Below the pieces are notes generated by a model. It did not search any database, was not told the origin of the DNA, and saw nothing but the letters and a program-made list of their open reading frames with translations. From an uncultured Bacteroides sp. (GTDB lineage Bacteria; Bacteroidota; Bacteroidia; Bacteroidales; Bacteroidaceae), in assembly GCA_900544675.1 (NCBI GenBank), contig UQVZ01000046.1:1-24782 (forward strand): a stretch of DNA of 24,782 nt, written 5' to 3'. A program made the position numbers and the translations under genes. Below, in pieces: positions 7,914 to 15,439 of this stretch; positions within the stretch are counted from its first letter, which is position 1; each line of letters opens with the position of its first letter.

Positions 7914-8663
7914 TTATAAATAAAAAGTCATACCGATATTAATGGAAAACAAGTTTATCTTAAAGTTTCCCGAAGAAACCCGACGTTTTCCGGTTTCTAT
8001 CTGATTGGTTTTCTGGTCTACCCATTTAAAATCGAACCCCATTACACCCATGGAGACTTCGGCTGCAGCAAAGTCGGTAATAAAAGCCGTTATGCCCGGA
8101 GCAAAACCTATCTCTAAATTATTCGTCGTCTGATAAGTCCCGTCGTATTGAGCGCCCGAACCGGTAGAGTTCTTACCTTGTGCATACCCATACGTGATGC
8201 GGCACTCATTAAACAAGCCAAAAATCTTGCTATCGCCTATCGGCATATACGAACGGAAGAAACCCGACACTTCGTATTTGTGCTCCAAATAGTATACATC
8301 CTCTAAGTTGATATTGAAATCCTCACCTAAATTCAAGTCGAAATTCCCCAAATCAAGATAAGTGCGGTTGTAAGCGAAACGTACACCGGCAGCCAAATTG
8401 TTGGCAAAGAAGTAACCGACATAAGGGCTGACCTTGAAATCATACCCCAACCCTTCGATGTTTTTTAGCACCGTAAAATTAAGATTACTTTCATCGTGCT
8501 CGGAGTAAGAAACCGTACCACCTACCATCCATTGCCCTTTCGGGATAAACACACGCTTCTGTATCTCGCGGTCTATCCGTTCTACCCGATGCGGATTGAT
8601 AGCGGATGCACTGCATACGCCAGCCAGCAAGATGATTGCGAAAAATAGAAATTTTATTTTCAT
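7914..8663 (-). CDS. Outer-membrane beta-barrel protein
   Basis: The 249-residue product has a type I signal peptide (MKIKFLFFAIILLAGVCSASA) and no lipobox in a usable position. The mature protein alternates polar and hydrophobic residues in strands typical of an 8-10-stranded barrel (WMVGGTVSYSEHD, FKVSPYVGYFFANNLAAGVRFAYNRT, EVSGFFRSYMPI, FGLFNECRITYGYAQG, LEIGFAPGITAFI, MGVMGFDFKWV). It ends in a strand, FSINIGMTFYL, that could be recognised by the BAM complex. It is the only integral outer-membrane protein of the lipoprotein cluster, so it could anchor, export or stabilise the surface proteins; that role is inferred from position only. The 72-nt gap before it, the largest in the cluster, contains a stable hairpin. 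Confidence 0.85.
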   Translation of the reverse strand: MKIKFLFFAIILLAGVCSASAINPHRVERIDREIQKRVFIPKGQWMVGGTVSYSEHDESNLNFTVLKNIEGLGYDFKVSPYVGYFFANNLAAGVRFAYNRTYLDLGNFDLNLGEDFNINLEDVYYLEHKYEVSGFFRSYMPIGDSKIFGLFNECRITYGYAQGKNSTGSGAQYDGTYQTTNNLEIGFAPGITAFITDFAAAEVSMGVMGFDFKWVDQKTNQIETGKRRVSSGNFKINLFSINIGMTFYL

Positions 8664-8677
8664 CTGTTCATAAGGAT

Positions 8678-8716
8678 AACCGAAAGAGAAAAATCCGAAG
8701 ATTTCCTCTCCCGGTT
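8678..8716 (-). promoter_or_regulatory. Intercistronic hairpin with UUCG tetraloop upstream of the beta-barrel gene
   Basis: On the minus strand an imperfect stem of about 17 bp forms: AACCG with CGGTT, AGAG with CTCT, AAATC with GATTT, joined by G-U pairs around a C(UUCG)G loop. No U-run follows, so it is unlikely to be a simple terminator. It may mark an RNA processing or stability boundary inside the cluster, or cause partial attenuation. Confidence 0.6.
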
Positions 8717-8735
8717 AAGGTTATTGAATTAATAA

Positions 8736-10646
8736 TTATTGTTGCGAAGCTACAGTAGGCTCACCGTCGTAAACCAGTTCAAAATCATCAATGTACATCA
8801 CACTGCTTGAACTTCCCGTGAAGAAATCGCCATACTTACTTGCCGAAGCCACTACGATGATGTATTTCGGCGTGCGGGTCAGGTCGCGGTATTTCAAGTT
8901 AATGGTGAATTGTTGCCACTCGCCTGTACCTTTCGCTTCATCCTCCGTCAACGTGCCGTAAGCGATGATATTCGGGTTGTTAGTAGAGAAATCGATTGTA
9001 TTCTTATACTTGAAGTTCTCCGGATCATCGGCAGACAAATCACCATTGATTTCATACGCATAATTATGTTCTTCATATACTACACCTTCATTATCAGTTA
9101 ATGCAATATAGACAGAGCATTGGTCGCCACCCGAATTAATCAATTCCGTTTTCCGCACATCATTTCCATCCGGATAATCAACATTCGTTCCACGGTTATA
9201 TTTGAACCATCCTTTCAACTGGATGGGACGGGAAGCAAATGGTTGACCAAAACAAATACGTGCTTGATATGTTTGTGTATTGGCACTACAGAAATGACCT
9301 GTGAAAATATTCCCGGCAGCGAATTTACCCATCTTAAGAAATGCCACCCCAACATATTGAGAAGCCAATTTTGCGGACTTTCCTCCCGGTGTGTTTACAT
9401 CAGATTCTTCCGGAGCAGTCGGATTCTTTGCCATCATTGCTGTACCTCCATTACCCGAATCCCAAAAAGAGAAAAGATTTCCATTAGAATCCGTTGTTGA
9501 AGATGTTGCATCCGTATCTGCAATAGGATACCAAGGAGATCGATCGTTATCTTTTGCCCGCCACCACTCATCTAAATTGCCATTATACAACACGACCGTT
9601 TCTTCCGTTGTAAATCCTTTCACTTCACTTACAAAGCTTTCTTCTCCATAAACCAAACGACTTTCGTAAGCTGTTTTAGGAGTAAGACCGGTAACTGTAG
9701 CTTTGTACTTTCCGTCAGCAAGCGTGGCAGAAACCGTTGTCCAATCGGTCGCATCCTTCACCCGGTATTGGAAACTAAATGTTCCTTGCGACAAATCGAC
9801 TCCATTCTCAACTACCGTACCTTCCAAGTAAACCCGTTTCGCCCATGCATTGGCAGAAGAGACCGTTAATGTTGGCTCGGTTTCAGGCTTCAAAGCTACT
9901 GAAATATGGAAAGTATATGTTGTAGTAGACGGATCGGTCGTTACAGTCACATTGCCGCCTGTACTCTCTTCTACCTTGTAATTCAGAATGTAATGATTGC
10001 GTGCCTTCACATCGGTTATCTCATTGGTTTGCGAATTTGCTACGCCATGCTTATTGACAACCGAAACCACCGCTTTCAAATCGGTTACCGGGAAATAGCC
10101 CGATTGCGTAGTTTTCCCCATTGCAAAGGTCAAAGGATTGATACCCTCGTTATTGGGACTTTGGTTATCGTCCACTTCCACCTCAGCCGATGCAAATGCA
10201 TCTACAAACGACTGGTCAAAATTGACCGTCACTTTCACATTGGCAAGCGTACATTCTATTTTCGGATTAGCCGTCTTTCCACTCTCAATGGTTACTTCGG
10301 TACTCCCGGTATAATAAGGCTTGTCGAATCCTGAGCTTGTTCCATCGAAACCGGCAGACGAAGCCTTTATGGTGTACTTGCCAACCGGCAATTCAATGGT
10401 TTTGGCACTCCAGTTCGTTTCAAAATTCGTGGTTTCTTCTACCACTTCGCCTTGTGCATTAACAATCTGCACGGCAAGCTGCTTGGGGTTATAAGCCGCT
10501 TCCGCCCGGGTAATAGCGGATGTATTCACATCCAAGCCCAAACGAAGATACCCTACGGTCGTACCCGCCAATTCCTCTTCGCTCTGACAAGCAGAAAGCG
10601 CAAAAGCCAGACAGCATATAATTAATGTAAACCAATTCTTTTTCAT
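8736..10646 (-). CDS. DUF4493 lipoprotein with FN3-like and PCMD domains
   Basis: The 636-residue product has a clear lipobox (LSA-C20) followed by QSEEE, a good surface-export signal. The DUF4493 domain (about 30-250) is the most typical of the cluster: GYLRLGLDV, ITRAE with Arg47, LPVGKYTIKASSAG, FDKPYYTGSTEVTIESGKT and CTLANVKVTVNFD. An FN3-like segment follows (VTGLTPKTAYESRLVYGEES, about 255-345). The C-terminal PCMD jelly-roll runs from about 350 (LYNGNLDEWW, FWDSGNGG, AAGNIFTGHF, FGQPFASRPIQLKGWFKYN, CSVYIALTD, NIIAYGTL, RTPKYIIVVASASKYGDFF, MYIDDFELVYD). That C-terminal half is clearly paralogous to that of the 545-residue neighbour. It is probably a large multi-domain surface component that presents a binding domain on a DUF4493 base. 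The spacing to the preceding gene is 9 nt. Confidence 0.87.
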   Translation of the reverse strand: MKKNWFTLIICCLAFALSACQSEEELAGTTVGYLRLGLDVNTSAITRAEAAYNPKQLAVQIVNAQGEVVEETTNFETNWSAKTIELPVGKYTIKASSAGFDGTSSGFDKPYYTGSTEVTIESGKTANPKIECTLANVKVTVNFDQSFVDAFASAEVEVDDNQSPNNEGINPLTFAMGKTTQSGYFPVTDLKAVVSVVNKHGVANSQTNEITDVKARNHYILNYKVEESTGGNVTVTTDPSTTTYTFHISVALKPETEPTLTVSSANAWAKRVYLEGTVVENGVDLSQGTFSFQYRVKDATDWTTVSATLADGKYKATVTGLTPKTAYESRLVYGEESFVSEVKGFTTEETVVLYNGNLDEWWRAKDNDRSPWYPIADTDATSSTTDSNGNLFSFWDSGNGGTAMMAKNPTAPEESDVNTPGGKSAKLASQYVGVAFLKMGKFAAGNIFTGHFCSANTQTYQARICFGQPFASRPIQLKGWFKYNRGTNVDYPDGNDVRKTELINSGGDQCSVYIALTDNEGVVYEEHNYAYEINGDLSADDPENFKYKNTIDFSTNNPNIIAYGTLTEDEAKGTGEWQQFTINLKYRDLTRTPKYIIVVASASKYGDFFTGSSSSVMYIDDFELVYDGEPTVASQQ

Positions 10647-10655
10647 AATTCCCTA

Positions 10656-11957
10656 TCAAATAGTTATCGTCAAAACAGCCGAAGCCTCATTCCCTTCTGC
10701 ATCAACCACTCTTAAACTAAAATCGTGCTTACCCGAGTAAATACCTAAAAGCCCGAACAATGTTTCTGACATTGTAAAAGTATATTCCGTAGCATTCCGT
10801 TTAGGAACAGCGAACAACTCTGATAATTCGGCCGCATCTTCAGTTGCCAAATCCATGCCTAGATCATCTACAAGTCCCATTCCAGAGACCATTTCTCTAA
10901 AATCTTCATTTGTAGTAGCAATCTTCACATAAACATGCTGAATGCCATTAGGTACAGACATTTCGACAGCCACGTCTGTAGGATAGGGTTCTCCTGTAAC
11001 CGTAACTCCATTGGTCAAATAACCTGTACCGTTATCGCTGATAACAATGGGAGTCTCCTCAGCAGGAGGGGTAGGAGTCTCGTTCGAATCATCTTCATTA
11101 TCCGAACTTCCTGCACCCGGAGTAACCGGAATAATAACAGATTCTTCTTCATTGGTGAATGTTAAATTAACCGATACAGAGAATACCAATTCCGGTTTTA
11201 CCGGTTCTTCTGGTGTAGGTTCATCCGGATTTTCTTCTACACTGATATCTACATCCAACGCATCTCCTCCTACGAAATTCGCATTATCATTCTCATAACT
11301 TTCATCCGCATTGCTCTTTGTAAACGTTTTGCTATCCGTATAGGTAATGCCATCTTTTACGGCTACAATATTCATTGTCAATGTTGCCGCACCTTCTTCA
11401 CCCAAATACCAATAAGCTGTGTGATTGGTGAACTGGTCTGTGTTGCTAAATTCCAAAGTATGGCTTTTCCCATCATCAAAACTCACCGTCCAAGAAGAGA
11501 ACGAATCAAAATCATCAGGTAAATCCAACTTAATTTTCGTATTTGCCATCTTACATTCCACCGTTACCTGTTCGGTCTTTCCTTCTTCTACCGTCAGACT
11601 AACTTCACCTTTATAATAAGGCTCTGTCATGACGGAAAATCCTTCTAACGTGCCCGGTGTATGTGCTGATACGACATATTCATCGACCGGCAACTCTACG
11701 ACATTGCCTTGCTTGACAATTTCTTCATACGAAGAAAAAGTCTTATTGTTTACCGGATTTGCTTCCGATGTGATAGAAACCGGGAAAGTCGTTACCTCAT
11801 CACTACCCGCTCTAGCAGACTCTTGGACCAATACGCCCAACTCTAATGCACCCATAGCTTGTGAAGAACTGGTTCCGACTAATTCGTCTTTCATCTCACA
11901 AGATGCCAACGAGCCCATTAATAAAGTGCCCAGCATCCATTTATTTATTGTTTTCAT
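10656..11957 (-). CDS. DUF4493-type lipoprotein with acidic Pro/Thr/Glu linker and C-terminal beta domain
   Basis: The 433-residue product has lipobox LAS-C20 followed by EMKDE. A DUF4493-type domain follows: ALELGVLV, ESARAG with Arg49, LPVDEYVVSAHTPG, TEPYYKGEVSLTVEEGKT and VECKMANTKIKLDLPDDFD. After about residue 240 there are two acidic, Pro/Thr/Glu-rich linkers (DEPTPEEPVKPE and a longer one near 285-300) around short beta segments. The end is a domain of unknown type (VAVEMSVPNGIQHVYVKIATTNEDF to the final VLTITI), which may be an Ig-like fold. The linkers suggest an extended stalk. It lies 17 nt after the first gene of the cluster. Confidence 0.8.
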   Translation of the reverse strand: MKTINKWMLGTLLMGSLASCEMKDELVGTSSSQAMGALELGVLVQESARAGSDEVTTFPVSITSEANPVNNKTFSSYEEIVKQGNVVELPVDEYVVSAHTPGTLEGFSVMTEPYYKGEVSLTVEEGKTEQVTVECKMANTKIKLDLPDDFDSFSSWTVSFDDGKSHTLEFSNTDQFTNHTAYWYLGEEGAATLTMNIVAVKDGITYTDSKTFTKSNADESYENDNANFVGGDALDVDISVEENPDEPTPEEPVKPELVFSVSVNLTFTNEEESVIIPVTPGAGSSDNEDDSNETPTPPAEETPIVISDNGTGYLTNGVTVTGEPYPTDVAVEMSVPNGIQHVYVKIATTNEDFREMVSGMGLVDDLGMDLATEDAAELSELFAVPKRNATEYTFTMSETLFGLLGIYSGKHDFSLRVVDAEGNEASAVLTITI

Positions 11958-11974
11958 ACGTCAATCTCCTTCAT

Positions 11975-12784
11975 TTAATCGTTAGCAGGTTGTTGATTTA
12001 CCCATTCGTTAGGTACTTCAATGTCCTGTTCAATATCATTCGTTTTTTCATCAAATGTAATGGTAAGCCCTAAACTGCCATCTCCGGCAGGTGCTACCTG
12101 TAAAGTCAAACCTGACTGCGGACTTAACGTATAAGTTCCTTCTACTTTAGCATCGGGAATACTTGTATCTGTATATTTAGCGGTAACAGTATATTTCACC
12201 GCTTCCTCATCATTCACTTTCAGATAAACAGGATCGGTATCCGCTTTCTTCCAAATAAAGCTGTCATCACCCAAAGCTGCCGTCTTGAATGTCACCGAAT
12301 AATCGCTGAAATATTTATCCAAAGCTTCTTCATTAAAAGCAACCGCTACTTTTGCACACACGGGCTTACAAGCCACACTTAAACGAACAGGCTCTTCTTG
12401 CCCAGCCTCTACAGTCACTTTTGAACTGAGTCCTTCTACATACATCGATGTAGTAGAAGCAGGTTTGTCCTCGCCATAAAAAGCCTTTAACTGATACGTT
12501 CCGGCTTCCACTTTCAAAGACACAGGAAGTTTGTCATACTGATATTCTTTATACACTTCCCCTTCTCCATCCAGAAGCTGGATTGTATAATTATCCAGAT
12601 TTTCATAAGCAGACAGACTGACTGCACGCGATTGAAACTTTGTGTCGGTAGTGATGTCGAAAGCAATCACTCCTTCACCTGCCTCGCCTTGCGCCACCTC
12701 TTCGTCGGAAGAACAGGAAGTGCCGGCTACTCCCAGTGCCAGCATCGCGCAAAACATTGCTACATATTTTTTCATCTTTCCCAT
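11975..12784 (-). CDS. DUF4493-type lipoprotein, first gene of the surface cluster
   Basis: The 269-residue product has a signal peptide ending AGTS-C24, followed by SSDEE, a strong match to the Bacteroides surface lipoprotein export signal. The mature domain is DUF4493-like: GVIAFDITTD, FQSRAV with Arg53 29 residues after the Cys, LDNYTIQLLDGEGEVYKEYQY, LKVEAGTYQLKAFYGE, and LSVACKPVCAKVAVAFNEE where the family usually has CTLANVKV. It ends in an acidic, Asn/Gln-rich tail. Being single-domain and first in the cluster, it is a candidate for the major, most abundant subunit if the products assemble. Either ATG 12784 or ATG 12775 could start it. Both follow an A-rich leader made of octamer repeats. 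Confidence 0.8.
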   Translation of the reverse strand: MGKMKKYVAMFCAMLALGVAGTSCSSDEEVAQGEAGEGVIAFDITTDTKFQSRAVSLSAYENLDNYTIQLLDGEGEVYKEYQYDKLPVSLKVEAGTYQLKAFYGEDKPASTTSMYVEGLSSKVTVEAGQEEPVRLSVACKPVCAKVAVAFNEEALDKYFSDYSVTFKTAALGDDSFIWKKADTDPVYLKVNDEEAVKYTVTAKYTDTSIPDAKVEGTYTLSPQSGLTLQVAPAGDGSLGLTITFDEKTNDIEQDIEVPNEWVNQQPAND

Positions 12785-12788
12785 ATTT

Positions 12789-12883
12789 GAGTTTTTTGTT
12801 TTTAAGTTTTTGAGTTCTTTAGTTTATAAGTTCTTTAGTTTATGAGTTCTTTAGTTTATGAGTTTATAAGTTCTTTCGTTTTT
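12789..12883 (-). repeat. Octamer array NAGTT(C/T)(T/A)T in the cluster leader
   Basis: From 12804 to 12883 there are ten 8-nt units in strict register (AAGTTTTT, GAGTTCTT, TAGTTTAT, AAGTTCTT and so on); a further GAGTTTTT unit and a 7-nt degenerate one lie nearer the gene. On the minus strand this reads as an A-rich AAACT/AGAACTC repeat immediately upstream of the first lipoprotein gene, the same orientation as before yaaA and leuB. Confidence 0.85.
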
Positions 12884-13043
12884 TGTCTTTTCTTTCAATT
12901 CTTCACTGAACCGGTATCGGTGGTTTATTTCCCGATGGGCTAGTGTTCCGTTTGGCTTGTTCTTTAGTTTTGCTTTGCTTCTTCCCTTACCTGCTTTTCG
13001 CTGTTTCTTCACCTTTCTCCTACGAAGCTAGGTTTATTTTACA

Positions 13044-13055
13044 GATAAGCTTATC
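13044..13055. promoter_or_regulatory. Perfect 12-bp palindrome GATAAGCTTATC
   Basis: This is a perfect dyad in the middle of the divergent region, a plausible site for a dimeric regulator. Nothing ties it to the adjacent AraC-type protein beyond location. Confidence 0.35.
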
Positions 13056-13323
13056 CGGCTTGTTCTTTTCTTGAGATTCGTCCTTTTTCTGCATCCTACA
13101 TACAGACTGAGAAGAATGTCCTGTTCTTTCCATATAGTGTCATTTTTTCCGCTTGCAAAATTGCAATCTTTCATAAAAACTCACAATATCTATTTTTATT
13201 ATTTTTGTTCCGTTTTTTATCGGAAACCATTTTTTTCGTGCTAAAAAAAGGGTTTAAAGGTCTTTTCTTCTGATAACGCCCGAATCGGGAACTCCTTGCC
13301 ATCGGATTTCCGTTTTTTAATTG

Positions 13324-13331
13324 TATATTTG
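13324..13331 (+). promoter_or_regulatory. -7 box of the AraC-type gene promoter
   Basis: TATATTTG matches TAnnTTTG exactly and lies 24 nt before the ATG at 13355. There is no clear TTTG at the usual upstream distance, so expression may be weak or depend on an activator. Confidence 0.5.
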
Positions 13332-13354
13332 TCGGAACGGAAAAAATAAAGGAT

Positions 13355-14206
13355 ATGGAAAAGATGGAAAAAGAGCTTCCCAAAATAGATTTGCCCGAAG
13401 ACTGGGTGATAGGGACTGATATCAACAAAGACCTGCTGAACCTGTACACGCATTATCCTGTAAGGCTAAAATGCGAAATGTTTGTGATGTGCCTGAGCGG
13501 AGAAGTAAAGGCACTGGTCAACCTGAACGAAATACTGGTAAAACCGAACGACGTAATTACCTTGATGCCAGGCACCATCTTCCAGATAAACGAGATACAG
13601 GGAGACTTGAAAATCTATTTCTTAGGATTCTCTTCGGGCTTTATCGAACGTAGGGCACACTCCCGTTCCATGCTGGATGCCATCTTTCTGACATTAGGCC
13701 GTCCGGTTATTCCATTGAAACCTGAAGGGGCAGCCATGATGGAGAAATACTTGCAGATGCTGATAGCGATGTATGAAAACTTCAACGAAAAGATACGCGA
13801 CGAAATAGCTCCCAACCTCTATGCCGACATTCATACAGGTATCTCCATCCTCTACAAAACACGGCAATACGACAAGATAGCCTTGTCGAAAAGCGAACTG
13901 ATCTGCCGCAGCTTCATGCAACTGGTCACCAAGCATTACAACCAGACACGCAACGTGGGCTGGTACGCGCAGAAGCTGGGCATCACTCACGCTCACCTGT
14001 GTGCCGTAGTCAAGCAGATAACGGGCAAGACGTGTGTGGATGTCATTTCATCGATGGTCATTATGGATGCCAAATCGCAATTGAAATCAACAAATCTGAC
14101 GATACAGGCTATCTCCGACTCGCTGAACTTTGCCAACATCTCGTTCTTCGGCAAATATTTCAAACGCTATGTAGGCATCAGCCCGCTGGAATATAGGAAA
14201 CAATAA
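13355..14206 (+). CDS. AraC-family transcriptional regulator
   Basis: The 283-residue product has an N-terminal cupin-like ligand or dimerisation domain (about 30-130; VNLNEILVKPNDVITLMPGTIFQI) and a C-terminal AraC DNA-binding domain (about 185-283). The domain has two helix-turn-helix units: RNVGWYAQKLGITHAHLCAVVKQITGKT and the second with LTIQAISDSLNFANISFFGKYFKRYVGISPLEYR. The second carries the family's conserved F-x-x-x-F-K-x-x-x-G-x-x-P-x-x-Y-R pattern. It is divergent from, and the nearest regulator to, the DUF4493/PCMD cluster, so it most likely controls that cluster; this is inference from position. The ATG is preceded by ATAAAGGAT, a weak purine-rich site. Confidence 0.9.
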   Translation: MEKMEKELPKIDLPEDWVIGTDINKDLLNLYTHYPVRLKCEMFVMCLSGEVKALVNLNEILVKPNDVITLMPGTIFQINEIQGDLKIYFLGFSSGFIERRAHSRSMLDAIFLTLGRPVIPLKPEGAAMMEKYLQMLIAMYENFNEKIRDEIAPNLYADIHTGISILYKTRQYDKIALSKSELICRSFMQLVTKHYNQTRNVGWYAQKLGITHAHLCAVVKQITGKTCVDVISSMVIMDAKSQLKSTNLTIQAISDSLNFANISFFGKYFKRYVGISPLEYRKQ

Positions 14207-14208
14207 AC

Positions 14209-14492
14209 AATGTGACAATGTGGCAATGTGCTAATGTGAGAATGTGGCAATGTGCTAATGTGAGAATGTGCCAATGTGCTAATGTGGCAATGTGATAATG
14301 TGGCAATGTGATAATGTGGCAATGTGAGAATGTGGCAATGTGAGAATGTGCCAATGTGAGAATGTGCCAATGTGAGAATGTGCCAATGTGAGAATGTGAT
14401 AATATGGCAATGTGATAATGGGATAATGGGAGAATGTGCAAATTGGCACATTGTTTATTAGCACATTGGCACATTACCCCATTGCCACATTA
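14209..14492. repeat. AATGTGNN octamer array (29 units) plus inverted copies
   Basis: From 14209 to 14440 there are 29 uninterrupted 8-nt units with core AATGTG and a changing last dinucleotide (AC, GC, CT, AG, CC, AT, CA). A few cores are mutated (AATATG, AATGGG). Higher-order 16-nt duplications are visible, such as AG/CC repeated three times. From 14445 to 14492 the orientation flips to GCACATTG/GCACATTA units, so the two parts can base-pair. The array starts 3 nt after the AraC-type stop codon and its last unit contains the stop codon of the TPR gene on the other strand. Long His/Ile-rich ORFs here are repeat artefacts. Confidence 0.92.
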
Positions 14493-15302
14493 TTTTAGTT
14501 TTTCTGCCAACTGAACAGCAGGAACGCCCAGCTCGATGGCACGCTGGTAGGCTTGGCGTGCCAGCTCTTTTTTCTCTTGCCGTGCATAGATATCTCCCAT
14601 CATGACATGCACGTCGGCATCTTTGGGGTCAAGCTTTGCCGCAGCTTCGAGGTCGAGCAAAGCCATGTCGATGAATTGCTGTTCCAGCTCGATATTGGCA
14701 CGCATCTTCAAGAGAGAGGCATCTTGCGGATACTCTTCTACCAAGCGGTCCATCCGCTCGCGCGCGGATATGAACTTGCCTTCTTTCTGGTCGAGCATAG
14801 CAAGGCCGATACGTGCCGTTTTGTTCTTCGCGTCTTTCCCCAACAACACATTGTAGTCGATGCGCGCTTCCTTGTATTGCCGGCGTTGCATATAGATATA
14901 AGCTCGGAACAGACGCGCTTCCTTATCTTCGGGAATCAAGTCGATGACATTGCAATAATCCAGATAAGCCTTCTCGGTCAATCCTTTCTCCAGATAGAGC
15001 GCAGCGCGGTTGAGCAACATAGCCGTAGCGTATGGCGTGATATTTAACGCCATGGTATAAGCCTCGATAGCCTCATCGGTCTTTCCCTGCCGCTTCAATA
15101 CGGTGCCGAGATTGGAAAAGAGCAAGGCATTACGCGCATTGGCAGGGTCAAGCTTCAAGGCTTCCCGAAACAGTTGTTCGGCACGTACCAGGCTGTCTTT
15201 CTGCACACACGCCATCGCCTCCTCTACCAGTTCGTTATAACTTTGTGCAGAAATTCCCCAAGACACCAGGCAGCACAAGCTTATCAGAATCATTCTTCTC
15301 AT
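14490..15302 (-). CDS. Secreted tetratricopeptide-repeat protein
   Basis: The 270-residue product has a signal peptide (RRMILISLCCLVSWGISA, cleaved before Q-S-Y-N) and about six TPR units filling the rest: DSLVRAEQLFREALKLDPAN, LFSNLGTVLKRQGKTDEAIE, LNRAALYLEKGLTEKAYLDY, LFRAYIYMQRRQYKEARIDY, a further pair and VMMGDIYARQEKKELARQAY. It should act in the periplasm as a protein-interaction scaffold; no enzymatic domain is present. An upstream GTG at 15317 is in frame but lies in a repeat element, so ATG 15302 (or 15293) is preferred. It follows leuB on the same strand across a 137-nt gap containing an inverted repeat, so it may or may not be read from the leu operon. Confidence 0.85.
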   Translation of the reverse strand: MRRMILISLCCLVSWGISAQSYNELVEEAMACVQKDSLVRAEQLFREALKLDPANARNALLFSNLGTVLKRQGKTDEAIEAYTMALNITPYATAMLLNRAALYLEKGLTEKAYLDYCNVIDLIPEDKEARLFRAYIYMQRRQYKEARIDYNVLLGKDAKNKTARIGLAMLDQKEGKFISARERMDRLVEEYPQDASLLKMRANIELEQQFIDMALLDLEAAAKLDPKDADVHVMMGDIYARQEKKELARQAYQRAIELGVPAVQLAEKLK

Positions 15303-15310
15303 AAAAATTC

Positions 15311-15435
15311 TCACCACAGATTACACAGATTAAATAAGTTCAAAATCAATCAATTAACTTACAATTCAAGTTCGACTTAAATCTGAAGTCAATTTCAAAA
15401 TTTTAAATTACAAAAATCCGTGTAATCTGTGGTGA
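15311..15435. repeat. Inverted pair of the CACCACAGATTACACAGATTA element
   Basis: TCACCACAGATTACAC at 15311-15326 is exactly inverted at 15420-15435. The pairing extends by four more bases past one mismatch (20 of 21 in total), with about 83 nt of AT-rich sequence between the arms. It fills the gap between leuB and the TPR gene and could fold in RNA. An exact 22-nt copy of the element is at 16661-16682. Confidence 0.85.
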
Positions 15436-15439
15436 AAAA

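Larger units (their letters stand above)
12785..13354. promoter_or_regulatory. 570-nt divergent regulatory region between the surface cluster and its AraC-type gene
   Basis: This is the longest gene-free stretch of the window. It holds an octamer array next to the cluster start (12789-12883), a perfect 12-bp palindrome (13044-13055) and the promoter of the AraC-type gene (13324-13331). For the minus-strand cluster I find only a weak candidate: TTTG at 13159-13156, then 19 nt, then TATATGGA, which matches the -7 box poorly. A start near 13125 would give the cluster a leader of over 300 nt, long enough for further control. Confidence 0.5.

Noticed and set aside
6247..10646. Long plus-strand ORFs opposite the surface lipoprotein genes
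   Set aside because: They have no family resemblance, lie fully within well-supported genes on the other strand, and show biased composition expected of antisense frames.
3407..12784. Polysaccharide utilisation locus
   Set aside because: PCMD-type domains might bind glycans, but there is no SusC, SusD, glycoside hydrolase or hybrid two-component sensor in the cluster.
14167..14474. Three overlapping His/Ile/Leu-rich ORFs on the minus strand
   Set aside because: They are translations of the 8-nt AATGTGNN array in all frames, which by chance lacks stops; there is no start context or family resemblance.
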